From NCBI GenBank assembly GCA_911810475.1, contig OU461276.1, positions 1,517,501-1,581,500 on the forward strand: a DNA stretch of 64,000 nucleotides, given 5' to 3'. A model generated the notes under the pieces. That model was not told where the DNA came from. It saw nothing but the letters and a program-made list of their open reading frames with translations, and searched no databases. This DNA comes from Candidatus Celerinatantimonas neptuna. Its GTDB lineage: Bacteria > Pseudomonadota > Gammaproteobacteria > Enterobacterales > Celerinatantimonadaceae. Positions 32,239 to 39,628 of the stretch are shown piece by piece; within the stretch, counting starts at the first letter, position 1; the number at the start of each line of letters is the position of its first letter. The translations under genes and the position numbers were made by a program.

Positions 32239-33077
32239 ATCTGAAGAAGGCAGGATACAGTGTACGACAGGTATGCCGTTGTCTATCGCTTGCATCTAGT
32301 ACTTTTTATTATCGGAGCAAGCCTAAAGTTATTGATTCAGAACGTGTTCGGTTAGAAGCTGCGATGAAGCAGGTTCATGCTGATATGGATGCCACTTATG
32401 GCAAGCGGAGAATGCTCTCAGAGCTTCTGGACATGGGATTTAAGCTTGGTATTGATAAAGTTCGCCGTTGGATGAAGCGCTTAAATTTAATCGCTAAACG
32501 GCCAAAGCAGCACAGCTATCCATCAGGAGGAACTCCCTCAGTGATAGCTCCTAACAAACTGAATCGTCAGTTTAATCCAGAGGAGATTAATCGTTATTGG
32601 TCTGGGGATATTACTTTCGTCAGAACTCAACAAGGCTGGCTATATCTCGCTATCGTCATGGATTTATGTTCACGTAGAGTTATCAGTTGGGCATTCTCCG
32701 ATAGACCTAATAGTGAACTGACAGCACGAGCTTTACGTTTAGCCACACAGAAAAGAAAAACCAAAGGTAATATTATCTTTCACTCTGATCAGGGCTGCCA
32801 GTATACCAGTGACTACTTCCAAAGGACTTTGCAGGAAAATGGTATTAAGTCCAGTATGAGTCGACGAGGGAATTGCTTAGATAATGCCGTAACAGAACGG
32901 TTCTTTAGAAGCTTAAAGTCAGAACGAATTAACTATCGGCGCTATGAAACACGTTCTCAGGCAATGGCAGATATTATTGACTATGTAGAACCATTTTATA
33001 ATCAGAAACGAAAACACTATAAGCTGGGAAATATTTCACCAGCTCAATACGAGATGAAATTAAGAAAAGCTGCCTAA
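32184..33077 (+). CDS. IS3-family OrfB, DDE transposase (expressed by -1 frameshift)
   Basis: In the -1 frame from the A7 slip site the reading is continuous through LKKAGYSVRQVCRCLSLA to the stop at 33077. The first in-frame ATG is only at 32364, so frameshifting, not separate initiation, gives the full protein. The integrase core shows the D-D-E residues in YWSGDITFV, FHSDQGCQYTS and NAVTERFFRSLK. The element looks potentially active. It belongs to the IS3 family; I do not assign a subgroup. Confidence 0.88.
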   Translation, partial: KSVSLLRYGNEQRQQVALNLKKAGYSVRQVCRCLSLASSTFYYRSKPKVIDSERVRLEAAMKQVHADMDATYGKRRMLSELLDMGFKLGIDKVRRWMKRLNLIAKRPKQHSYPSGGTPSVIAPNKLNRQFNPEEINRYWSGDITFVRTQQGWLYLAIVMDLCSRRVISWAFSDRPNSELTARALRLATQKRKTKGNIIFHSDQGCQYTSDYFQRTLQENGIKSSMSRRGNCLDNAVTERFFRSLKSERINYRRYETRSQAMADIIDYVEPFYNQKRKHYKLGNISPAQYEMKLRKAA

Positions 33078-33107
33078 AACTGTCTCCAATTTAAGTTGAC
33101 CGTTACA

Positions 33108-33542
33108 GATAATGGTGGGCCGATGAAGTTGTTGACGCTAAAAGCGAAAATGGAAGAGCTGGGGATCACGCCTTCTTATAGTCGTCCAAGAGTCAGTGAT
33201 GATAACCCTTATGTGGAGTCACTGTTCCGCACACTGAAGTATGTGCCGAGCTGGCCGTCAAACGGCTTTGACCGTCTTGAAGCAAGCCGTATATGGGTCG
33301 AGACCTTCGTCACTTGGTACAATACTGAATACAAGCATAGTCGCTTGAACTACGTGACCCCAGCAGAACGGCATAGCGGGCAGGATACAGCAATATTAAG
33401 ACATCGAGCAGAAGTGTTGATGGAGTATAGAAAGCAAAAGCCAGAACGCTGGTCACGGAATATACGGAGAGGTTCAGCTGAATCCAGAAAAAGAAGTCGC
33501 TTAAGAATTACGCAAGTAGTGACAGAAAAACGCCGAATTTGA
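33108..33542 (+). pseudogene. 3' remnant of a second IS3-type transposase
   Basis: Directly beyond the IS3 right end, the frame opens at DNGGPMK, which contains the second aspartate of a DDE core. It continues through SRPRVSDDNPYVESLFRTLKY (third acidic residue Glu) and a C-terminus with TPAERHSGQD and KPERWSRNIRR. This belongs to a different IS3 subgroup from the adjacent element. Its 5' half is missing and does not appear on the left side of the neighbouring IS, so it is a deletion relic rather than a simple nested insertion. Confidence 0.85.
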
Positions 33543-34014
33543 TACTGTGAAACTTAGGGTTATGACCGGTTTAGAATGAAATTTTATTTCCTCCTACATA
33601 CGTAGCATAGGAGACAACAAGCTGATTGGTATCATAACTGGGCCTGATAAGGTGGTGATAAACCCCCAACCAGAGCTCAATTGACCGTTGAGGTTAAATG
33701 ATTTGAGTTGCATACGGTACGGGTTTTTACGCCTGGGCCAGCGGTTTTTCGCTAAGAGCCCAGAGCCGCTCGGCTGATCATCTGCCATTGACTTAATGAC
33801 GTCATTTTTAATTACCCGTTTACATCAAACTCAGCAGGTTTTGTTTTTTTCAAAAGGCAGTGATGATGATTTTGTGGCAAATATACTTCAGTTTATAGCC
33901 GTTTATCTAAAATTGTCTGAAGTGAACTCGTAGAATTCTATTTGCTAACTCATTGGTAATATTTTCATCAAGAGTTAGAATAAAGCGTAAGTATTTTGAT
34001 GATGGATTCATACT
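33543..34014. other. Non-coding junction between IS relics and the fez-like cluster
   Basis: No intact gene. Plus-strand frame 33580-33684 reads SIGDNKLIGIITGPDKVVIN and stops, looking like the last codons of a lost gene that I do not recognise. A 64-codon minus-strand frame (33594-33788) overlaps it and is not credible as a gene. The rest (33800-34014) is AT-rich and probably holds the promoter of the small gene at 34015. Confidence 0.4.
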
Positions 34015-34248
34015 ATGCTTGAACATCGTGAAAAAAATGAGCTTCAAAGGGAAGAAATTAGAAGAAAAAGGGAATTGGCAAAAGCCGGTATGGTGGCTTC
34101 GTTAGGGAGTGTATTGATCACTGGAATGCTGGATAAGAAGAAGGCCCATGTTGTTTCCGGGGTTGCTTTTTTAGGGTTTGCTTATTGGCACACACTGCTA
34201 TATGCACATAGCCCTAATAAAAAACGTTTAATTGAATCAGATGAGTAA
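34015..34248 (+). CDS. Small membrane protein of the fez-like cluster, unknown function
   Basis: A 77-residue protein. The first 22 residues are a strongly charged helix (HREKNELQREEIRRKRELAK). A hydrophobic stretch MVASLGSVLITGML, a short basic turn DKKKAHV, and a second stretch VSGVAFLGFAYWHTLLYAH follow, giving a helical hairpin. I do not recognise the family. No clear Shine-Dalgarno precedes ATG 34015. It is the first plus-strand gene of the block leading to the P1B-type ATPase, and similar small two-helix proteins occur throughout the block. Confidence 0.55.
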   Translation: MLEHREKNELQREEIRRKRELAKAGMVASLGSVLITGMLDKKKAHVVSGVAFLGFAYWHTLLYAHSPNKKRLIESDE

Positions 34249-34346
34249 CCTATGGTGCAAAGAACCATTTGTTGTATTTCAATCACTTTAATATTTGCCT
34301 ACATTTTTGCTAAAAAAATAGACAGAAGGCGTTGTTTTATACATAA

Positions 34347-34820
34347 TTGAGAATAGCAATCAATATCATATATGCTATTATCTCAGGACTATTTGTGAAT
34401 TCTGCTTACGCCCTCAAAAGACTTAAGAAAAAATCTCAAAAACTAAATGTATCTATATCGCAACTACAGCATCTTAAACAAGATATAAAAAAAACCTGCT
34501 TTACACAGCAATATTCGTTAAAACAGGATGTTGTGTATTTGTCTCAAGAGGTATTAAGTGATGTTGTTTCGGAGTTGGTTAAACCGTTTCAACCCTTGCT
34601 ATCATGGTTTGGATTAAGTCATGATGTATTGAGATATCAAAAACCGCGTTCATTAGGAGCCTTTGTAGATCCTCAAGTAGATAAACCATCTAAACCGGTT
34701 CAAAAAATAGGTAGCATTTCATTGGCTCGTATTCCATTGAATTCACCTGCGTGTAAAAAGTGCCCCGCTCTTCAAGGCGGTCTATGCCGATGTGCACAAA
34801 AGAAACTATCGACGGTGTGA
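34347..34820 (+). CDS. Membrane-anchored protein with C-terminal cysteine cluster, fez-like cluster
   Basis: Up to 157 residues. The start is probably TTG 34347, since a stop lies directly upstream and there is no in-frame ATG; GTG 34395 is a possible alternative. An N-terminal hydrophobic segment (IAINIIYAIISGLFVNSAYAL) is followed by a basic, helical, probably coiled-coil region. The C-terminal part has CKKCPALQGGLCRC, a CxxC…CxC arrangement able to bind Fe, Zn or an iron-sulfur group. I do not recognise a named family. A role in iron handling is inferred from the cysteines and the neighbours only. Confidence 0.55.
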   Translation: MRIAINIIYAIISGLFVNSAYALKRLKKKSQKLNVSISQLQHLKQDIKKTCFTQQYSLKQDVVYLSQEVLSDVVSELVKPFQPLLSWFGLSHDVLRYQKPRSLGAFVDPQVDKPSKPVQKIGSISLARIPLNSPACKKCPALQGGLCRCAQKKLSTV

Positions 34821-34833
34821 AACGCTATTTTTC

Positions 34834-35271
34834 TTAACTCAAGATAAATCGATTGAACCAAGGACCAATCATTCGTGATAAGGCAATTGTTGCAATACCT
34901 TTAAGTAAAGTTTGAGAGCCTTTAATTGCTGCATTCTCGATAAAAAAGTTTTGACTCTTACTTCGCGTCCAGTGGTGGCTTTCTAATATCTCAAGCAGTA
35001 TGTCACAATTTAATTCTCTATTATCAAATTTAATCGCAACGGAACCCGCATGAATTTGATGTTTAATTGAATCAATTGCATCGATCTTCTCTAATTCAGA
35101 AATCAATTCTTTGATTTTTAAAGGATTATACTTAATGAAGTCTGAACGAACTCTTAATCGATGTTCTGTTTGATGAATATAAGTCTGCATATTAATTAGT
35201 AACTGAATATGATAATCATTGTTATTTTCAATCATACTGTTTTTACCAGAAAACGCAAAAATTAAGGACAA
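34834..35271 (-). CDS. HMA2-like domain protein, divergent from the fez-like operon
   Basis: Up to 145 residues. The central part has the beta-alpha-beta-beta-alpha-beta order of the heavy-metal-associated HMA2 fold without metal-binding cysteines: TEHRLRVRSDFIKYN, a helix KIKELISELEKIDAI, strand SIKHQI-AGSVAIKFD, and helix CDILLEILE. The short EHRLRVR stretch is a degenerate form of the PGRIR motif in the partner proteins. A C-terminal hydrophobic segment (LLKGIATIALSRMIG) suggests membrane association. The start is uncertain: 35271, 35235 or 35190. The last puts the motif at the very N-terminus as in the ATPase, and leaves the Fur-like sequence upstream. Confidence 0.6.
   Translation of the reverse strand: MSLIFAFSGKNSMIENNNDYHIQLLINMQTYIHQTEHRLRVRSDFIKYNPLKIKELISELEKIDAIDSIKHQIHAGSVAIKFDNRELNCDILLEILESHHWTRSKSQNFFIENAAIKGSQTLLKGIATIALSRMIGPWFNRFILS
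35205..35223. promoter_or_regulatory. Fur-box-like sequence
   Basis: GAATATGATAATCATTGTT matches 15 of 19 positions of the classical Fur consensus GATAATGATAATCATTATC, including the whole central TGATAATCATT. It lies within the first codons of the minus-strand gene if that starts at 35235 or 35271, and upstream of it if it starts at 35190. It is about 130 bp from the start of the plus-strand operon. Regulation by iron is inference. Confidence 0.45.
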
Positions 35272-35349
35272 TTTGTCAAAACGAGCTGGCTATAAAATAT
35301 GGCTTTATAAATCCAGATCATGAAAATGACATATTCATCAAAATAAAAA

Positions 35350-35712
35350 ATGAGTGTGGGTTTATACTTCATATTTATGGATAAATATATCGATATGATC
35401 TTGAAGTTAAGATCGTGGGTTCGTATTGCCCACCATATTCCGGGAAGGATCCGGCTCAAATATAAGTTGGGGATTATGGCTCATTTAGCTCGCTTTAATG
35501 CTCATGATATTGAAAGAGTTTTAGATAGTGTCCCAGCTTTTAGGAATTACAAATTAAACAGTAGTACAGGCAGTATATTAATTGAATATGATTCTGACCT
35601 GATTTACCCACAGTTATTAGAGACTCTTTTTTCTCAAGATGACAATGTGGCAAAACAGGCGTGTTATGACCTGATGGACTGTCTTAATTTAGATGGAGCT
35701 AACTATGAGTGA
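35350..35712 (+). CDS. HMA2-domain protein, first gene of the fez-like operon (FezC-like candidate)
   Basis: Up to 120 residues. The domain begins WVRIAHHIPGRIRLKYKLG, with the HxPGRIR motif seen again at the start of the P-type ATPase, followed by the alternating helices and strands of an HMA2 fold. There is no CxxC, so it is not a classic copper chaperone. Ferrosome operons encode similar HMA2-like proteins; assigning it to FezC is tentative. The start could be 35350, 35377 or 35395, and no ribosome site is decisive. Its last codons overlap the next gene by 8 bp, so the operon from here to 39111 is translationally coupled. Confidence 0.65.
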   Translation: MSVGLYFIFMDKYIDMILKLRSWVRIAHHIPGRIRLKYKLGIMAHLARFNAHDIERVLDSVPAFRNYKLNSSTGSILIEYDSDLIYPQLLETLFSQDDNVAKQACYDLMDCLNLDGANYE

Positions 35713-36451
35713 TAAAGACAAGCAATCGTATCCAGATATGTCTTCATTCTTCAATGGACAAGTACCTCTGTATGGTTTTTCACCATATGGACCCATAATG
35801 TATCCCGGCCATATGCCTCATATAACCGGGACTGATAACCCTTCTTATCATGATTATATGCATGCTATGGCCATGCAACATGCCCAAATGTTGCAGCAGG
35901 CTGCACAATATCAGGCCATGATGGCTGAAAAATCAGGAATGAATTCATCGAATAGTCCTTTATCTAAACAAACTATGGCTGGTGGGCCCCAAAATTCTGG
36001 GCAAGCTCATGAAAATGGAGACCCATTTTCTGATAGTCCAATGATGCAACAGGTTCAGGCTATGCTTGAAGGAGCTATGGGGGAAGAAGAAGCAGGGATA
36101 TTTAAACAATTTTTAGGGAGTTTTGGTATGAATGATAAAGAATTTTGGAAAGGTGCATTAGTTGGAGCGGCCGCTGCATTAGTTTTGAGTAATGAAGGGG
36201 TTCGCAAAGGCTTAATGGGGCTTTTAAGTGGTACCGGAGACATGATCAAAAGTGGTGGTGCATCAGTTAAAAAAACAGCTACATCAACCGCTTCTACTGT
36301 TAAAGATAATGTGGCTGCTGGTAGTGAAATATTCCGTGATACCTATCAAGCCGGTAAAGAAGGGTTTAAGGAATCTGTTGCTCGCCGAAAAACATCACCT
36401 ACAGAGGAACCTGAAGCCAATGATGATCCAACCGACGGTGTTGATGCATGA
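35705..36451 (+). CDS. Met/His-rich protein with glycine-zipper membrane segment, fez-like operon
   Basis: A 248-residue protein. The N-terminal third is rich in Met, His, Gln and Tyr (GHMPHITGTDN, YHDYMHAMAMQHAQM). A region around residues 120-150 (EEEAGIFKQFLGSFGMNDKEFW) leads into a hydrophobic glycine-zipper-like segment (GALVGAAAALVLSNEG). Next is a long amphipathic stretch with alternating Ala/Thr/Ser/Lys repeats like YtxH-type proteins, and an acidic tail. ATG 35705 has GGAG upstream. No enzyme motif is seen. Binding of membrane and metal is plausible from composition, and position within the operon suggests an organelle-shell or membrane-shaping role; both are inference. Confidence 0.6.
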   Translation: MSDKDKQSYPDMSSFFNGQVPLYGFSPYGPIMYPGHMPHITGTDNPSYHDYMHAMAMQHAQMLQQAAQYQAMMAEKSGMNSSNSPLSKQTMAGGPQNSGQAHENGDPFSDSPMMQQVQAMLEGAMGEEEAGIFKQFLGSFGMNDKEFWKGALVGAAAALVLSNEGVRKGLMGLLSGTGDMIKSGGASVKKTATSTASTVKDNVAAGSEIFRDTYQAGKEGFKESVARRKTSPTEEPEANDDPTDGVDA

Positions 36452-36753
36452 GTAATATGCATGATGAATTGAGCCCGACCAGCAGGGCGATGCTGGTCGG
36501 GGCGATGTTAGGAGGTGCTGCTTCAGCCGTTTCGAGATGGAAATCCAGTCAACAACAAGAGATTAGTTCAAATGAATTTGTCTCTGATGTCGTCAAAGAT
36601 ACATTAAAAGCCGGGGCGATTAGCGGGGCAACAACGTATGTGGCCAGTAAAATGGCTGGCCGGCCCGTGTTGTCAATGCTGACTATTTTAGCTGTTGGCG
36701 CAGCGGGTGTTTATATGCTGGAAAATTACACAGGGAATCAATCGCATGAGTGA
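36448..36753 (+). CDS. Glycine-zipper membrane protein 1, fez-like operon
   Basis: A 101-residue protein starting at ATG 36448, which overlaps the previous stop (ATGA). Small-residue-rich hydrophobic stretches are MLVGAMLGGAASAVSR near the N-terminus, then AGAISGATTYVASKMAG and VLSMLTILAVGAAGVYML near the C-terminus. The glycine spacing resembles glycine-zipper proteins that oligomerise in or bend membranes. I do not recognise the family. It is coupled to the next gene by an 8-bp overlap. Confidence 0.6.
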   Translation: MSNMHDELSPTSRAMLVGAMLGGAASAVSRWKSSQQQEISSNEFVSDVVKDTLKAGAISGATTYVASKMAGRPVLSMLTILAVGAAGVYMLENYTGNQSHE

Positions 36754-37036
36754 TGAACATGCATACATGGAGTCTTCTTTAATGAATAAGGCTTTGCAAA
36801 GTCAGGATGACAATGAGTATAAAAATCAAAATTCAACAACTCACTTTGTGATGGGGTTAGCTGCTGGCGCTGCTGTTGCTTACCTCTTAGCTAATAAAAA
36901 ATTTCGAAGTGGTGTCGCTCTAACCGGTGAGAAAGCCTGGTCTGCTGTTCGTGGTGAAGTTGAAGAGTTGAAGGAACGTCTGGAAGATACGCAGGCAGAA
37001 CTTGAATATTATCGTAACTTGCATAAAGGCAAATAG
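36746..37036 (+). CDS. Glycine-zipper membrane protein 2 with coiled-coil tail, fez-like operon
   Basis: A 96-residue protein (MSDEHAYMESS start, ATG 36746 overlapping the preceding stop). A polar N-terminus is followed by one hydrophobic segment, HFVMGLAAGAAVAYLLAN, and a basic KKFRSG. A charged coiled coil (VEELKERLEDTQAELEYY) follows. The layout is that of YtxH-like membrane proteins. An in-frame ATG at 36695 lies inside the previous gene and is less likely. The ATPase gene follows with only two bases between. Confidence 0.62.
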   Translation: MSDEHAYMESSLMNKALQSQDDNEYKNQNSTTHFVMGLAAGAAVAYLLANKKFRSGVALTGEKAWSAVRGEVEELKERLEDTQAELEYYRNLHKGK

Positions 37037-37038
37037 GT

Positions 37039-39111
37039 TTGTGTGTCGTAAGAAACCATTTTCCCGGTCGTATCCGCTTTAAAGTAAAAGAATTGTCTCT
37101 CTACCCCGGGATTGGCAGCTGGGTTCGACAAAGCTTGATAGCGATTCAAGGGGTTGAAGATATTCGGGTCAATGAATATGCATGTTCCATTGTTGTTCAT
37201 TACGATCCGCAATTACTGAATGACCAGACCATAGACGCTCGCTTACAGGTTTTGGAGTTGTCAAAAGGCGAACGAAGTGATGTCGAACATCTGAACACGC
37301 GTGGCGATGTTGCACTGAATTTGATTGGAATACTAGCTTCTTTATTTCTTCCTCAGTATTTAGGTTCGGTGACGACGGCTACATTGATTGCCCCATCGCT
37401 TGCTAAAGGGTTTAATCAACTAAGACAGCGAAAACTATCTATCGAAGTTTTAGATGCTGTAGCACTTGGATTGTCCTTTTGGCGTGGTGATTTTAAAACT
37501 GCCATGATGACTCAAAGTTTAATCAGCTTTGGTGAGTATATGGAGCATCAGACCAATCGGAGTAGTGATCGGTTATTAGCCGATTTAATGACTCCACATG
37601 AAACAACGGTTTGGAAAATTACCGAAGAGGGTCAGAAAGTTCAATGCCATTCGTCTTCTCTTAATCCAGGTGATTTAATCGAGTTGATGCCTGGAGATGC
37701 AATACCCATTGATGGGGGTATTGTTGAAGGAATGGCGCTGATTAATCAATCCTCTTTAACCGGTGAAAGTGTGCCGGTTCGTCGTGAGGCGGGAGCTGTT
37801 ATCTATTCTGGAACATCTGTCTATGAAGGACAGATTAAAGTGAAAGTTGACAAAGTGGGGAGTGAATCGACAACGGCTCAGATAGCCAAGTTGATTTATG
37901 ATTCACTTGCTGAAAAAAGTGAAACACAACAGATTACTCAGCAAATGGCTGATCGACGGGTCAAAATTACGTTAGGTATTGGTGCTGCTGTTTTTGTTCT
38001 GACTCAAAATATTAATCGGGTGGCATCTGTCTTTTTAGTTGATTATTCCTGTGCACTAAAATTAAGTACGCCAGTGACGTTTAAGTCAATCATGTATCGT
38101 GCTGCTCAGAACGGAATTTTGCTTAAAGGAGGCAGTGCAATAGAAAAGCTGGTCGGTGTTGATACTTGCGTTTTCGATAAAACAGGAACTTTAACATACG
38201 GTGATATGGAAGTGACTGATGTCATATCCTTTAGCAGGGATAATAGCGCCAGAGACTTGCTGGCTATTAGTGCTTCAGTTGAAGAACATAGTAATCACCC
38301 ACTCTCTCAAGCCATCGTTAGTGCAGCCCGGAATCATCAATTACCGCATATTGATCATGGTGAAGTCGAATATGTCATTGCCCATGGACTGCGTAGTCAA
38401 TTAGATGATTGTTGTCTGGTCATGGGGAGTCGTCACTTTCTGGAAATTCATGAACAGGTCGATTTTACTTTGTTTGAAACAAAAATTAGTCAATATGAGC
38501 AGATGGGGCGTCACTTGATTTTCATTTCCCATCAAGGCGAATTGATTGGGATGATAGGGCTTAGAGATCATCTTCGAGACGATGTGTTGGATACATTGAA
38601 TGGCTTAAGAGAACTGGGTGTTAAACAGTTAGTGATGATCTCTGGAGACCAGCGTTTTAAAGCTGAAAAACTGGGAAAAGAGCTTAAATTTGATCGAATT
38701 TATGCACAGGCAACGCCTAAAAGTAAGTCTGAAATTATTGAATCACTTCAGCAGGAAGGCCATAAAGTCATGTTTGTTGGGGACGGAGTGAATGATGCGC
38801 CAGCATTGAGCTGTGCTGATGTTGGTGTTGCGATGTGTGTCGGTACTGAGTTGGCTCGTCAGGTCGCAGATGTTGTTTTACTTAAAGATCAACTTTATAG
38901 CCTAGTAGAAACTAGGCAGCTTGCTAAGGCTGCTATGTCGATCATTAATAGTAATATTAAAATTGCGGAGTATGTGAATAGTGGCATTATGTTAGCTGCT
39001 GCTATGGGTTGGTTAAATCCAGCATTAAGCTCGTTATTACATAACGGGACAACATTAGGTATTTTGGCTAGGTCGATATCTGTTAGAAATGCTCGTTGTG
39101 ATGAAGGGTAA
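37039..39111 (+). CDS. fezB: P1B-type metal-transporting ATPase with N-terminal HMA2 domain (FezB-like)
   Basis: A 690-residue ion pump. The N-terminus carries the HMA2 motif RNHFPGRIRFK. The actuator motif TGES is at 241-244, the phosphorylated aspartate is Asp380 in DKTGTLT, the HP motif is at 420, and the hinge GDGVNDAP starts near 581. The membrane metal-site motif is YSCALKLSTP (Cys338) in place of CPC/SPC, so it is not a Cu, Zn/Cd or ordinary Co pump; this fits what I recall of group P1B-6, which includes the ferrosome ATPase FezB. The start is TTG 37039, with AAAGG nine bases upstream. The gene symbol is tentative and rests on motif plus neighbourhood. Confidence 0.75.
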   Translation: MCVVRNHFPGRIRFKVKELSLYPGIGSWVRQSLIAIQGVEDIRVNEYACSIVVHYDPQLLNDQTIDARLQVLELSKGERSDVEHLNTRGDVALNLIGILASLFLPQYLGSVTTATLIAPSLAKGFNQLRQRKLSIEVLDAVALGLSFWRGDFKTAMMTQSLISFGEYMEHQTNRSSDRLLADLMTPHETTVWKITEEGQKVQCHSSSLNPGDLIELMPGDAIPIDGGIVEGMALINQSSLTGESVPVRREAGAVIYSGTSVYEGQIKVKVDKVGSESTTAQIAKLIYDSLAEKSETQQITQQMADRRVKITLGIGAAVFVLTQNINRVASVFLVDYSCALKLSTPVTFKSIMYRAAQNGILLKGGSAIEKLVGVDTCVFDKTGTLTYGDMEVTDVISFSRDNSARDLLAISASVEEHSNHPLSQAIVSAARNHQLPHIDHGEVEYVIAHGLRSQLDDCCLVMGSRHFLEIHEQVDFTLFETKISQYEQMGRHLIFISHQGELIGMIGLRDHLRDDVLDTLNGLRELGVKQLVMISGDQRFKAEKLGKELKFDRIYAQATPKSKSEIIESLQQEGHKVMFVGDGVNDAPALSCADVGVAMCVGTELARQVADVVLLKDQLYSLVETRQLAKAAMSIINSNIKIAEYVNSGIMLAAAMGWLNPALSSLLHNGTTLGILARSISVRNARCDEG

Positions 39112-39256
39112 TAGATATCTCTATCTAGTTAGATATTCCTATTGGCTTATAATTACCAATTATATGAATTTAATGGTCGTGTATTTTGAATAAAACTACA
39201 GTCATTCATTTATAAAGCATAGATATAATTGTATATTACAATTAAACCAGCGACTA

Positions 39257-39508
39257 ATGAATGACCAAGCTGCAGCCACAGCGGTCGCCGAATGCTTTGA
39301 GAAAGGAGCCAAATGGCATTCAAGCGTCGATAATGGTCTTTATCTTTGGTTGGATGCATTTTTTGTGGTTCGACGTCGCTCAGCACAGTCAGGAAATGTT
39401 AAAATCATAAGGCTCAATCGTTATTGTAACGGATGGTTTGGTGACTTATCAGATCGTATAATCGCTATCGAGTTTCCTTCTTGTTCAAAAAATAGTGGTC
39501 TTATTTAG
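39257..39508 (+). CDS. Hypothetical 83-residue frame, doubtful
   Basis: The frame starts at ATG 39257 with no clear ribosome site. Its product has no recognisable motif and an odd mix of Trp, Cys and Arg (KWHSSVDNGLYLWLDAFFVV, NRYCNGWFGDLSDR). It lies alone between the ATPase and the ASCH gene in a 517-bp stretch. It may be a true small gene or a decayed piece. Confidence 0.25.
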   Translation: MNDQAAATAVAECFEKGAKWHSSVDNGLYLWLDAFFVVRRRSAQSGNVKIIRLNRYCNGWFGDLSDRIIAIEFPSCSKNSGLI

Positions 39509-39628
39509 GAACTGAAGTTTGGTCACCGAACTTTATTCAAGCTAGAAGTGTCTGTGTCTTAGCATCAATGAATCTTCAATTTTTTTGAAGTTCTAAAGAG
39601 AGTAAGAATGCAGAATGTTAGATACTAA

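Larger units (their letters stand above)
31863..33107 (+). mobile_element. IS3-family insertion sequence
   Basis: Terminal inverted repeats begin TGTAACGGT and share the pattern TGTAACGGTnnACTTAnnTTGGAGA (31863-31887 and the complement of 33083-33107). The ends are TGT…ACA. Two overlapping genes encode the transposase through a -1 frameshift. The flanks do not show a 3-4 bp target duplication (AATAA on the left, GATAA on the right), so recombination or deletion has happened since insertion. The right end abuts the interior of another IS3-type transposase gene. Confidence 0.85.

Noticed and set aside
33594-33788. 64-residue minus-strand frame
   Set aside because: It overlaps the decayed plus-strand tail at 33580-33684, has no recognisable domain and lies in a mosaic of relics.
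35262-35459. 65-residue minus-strand frame across the fez-like divergent promoter
   Set aside because: It overlaps the start of the HMA2-like operon gene, which has a clear domain, and covers the probable promoter region.
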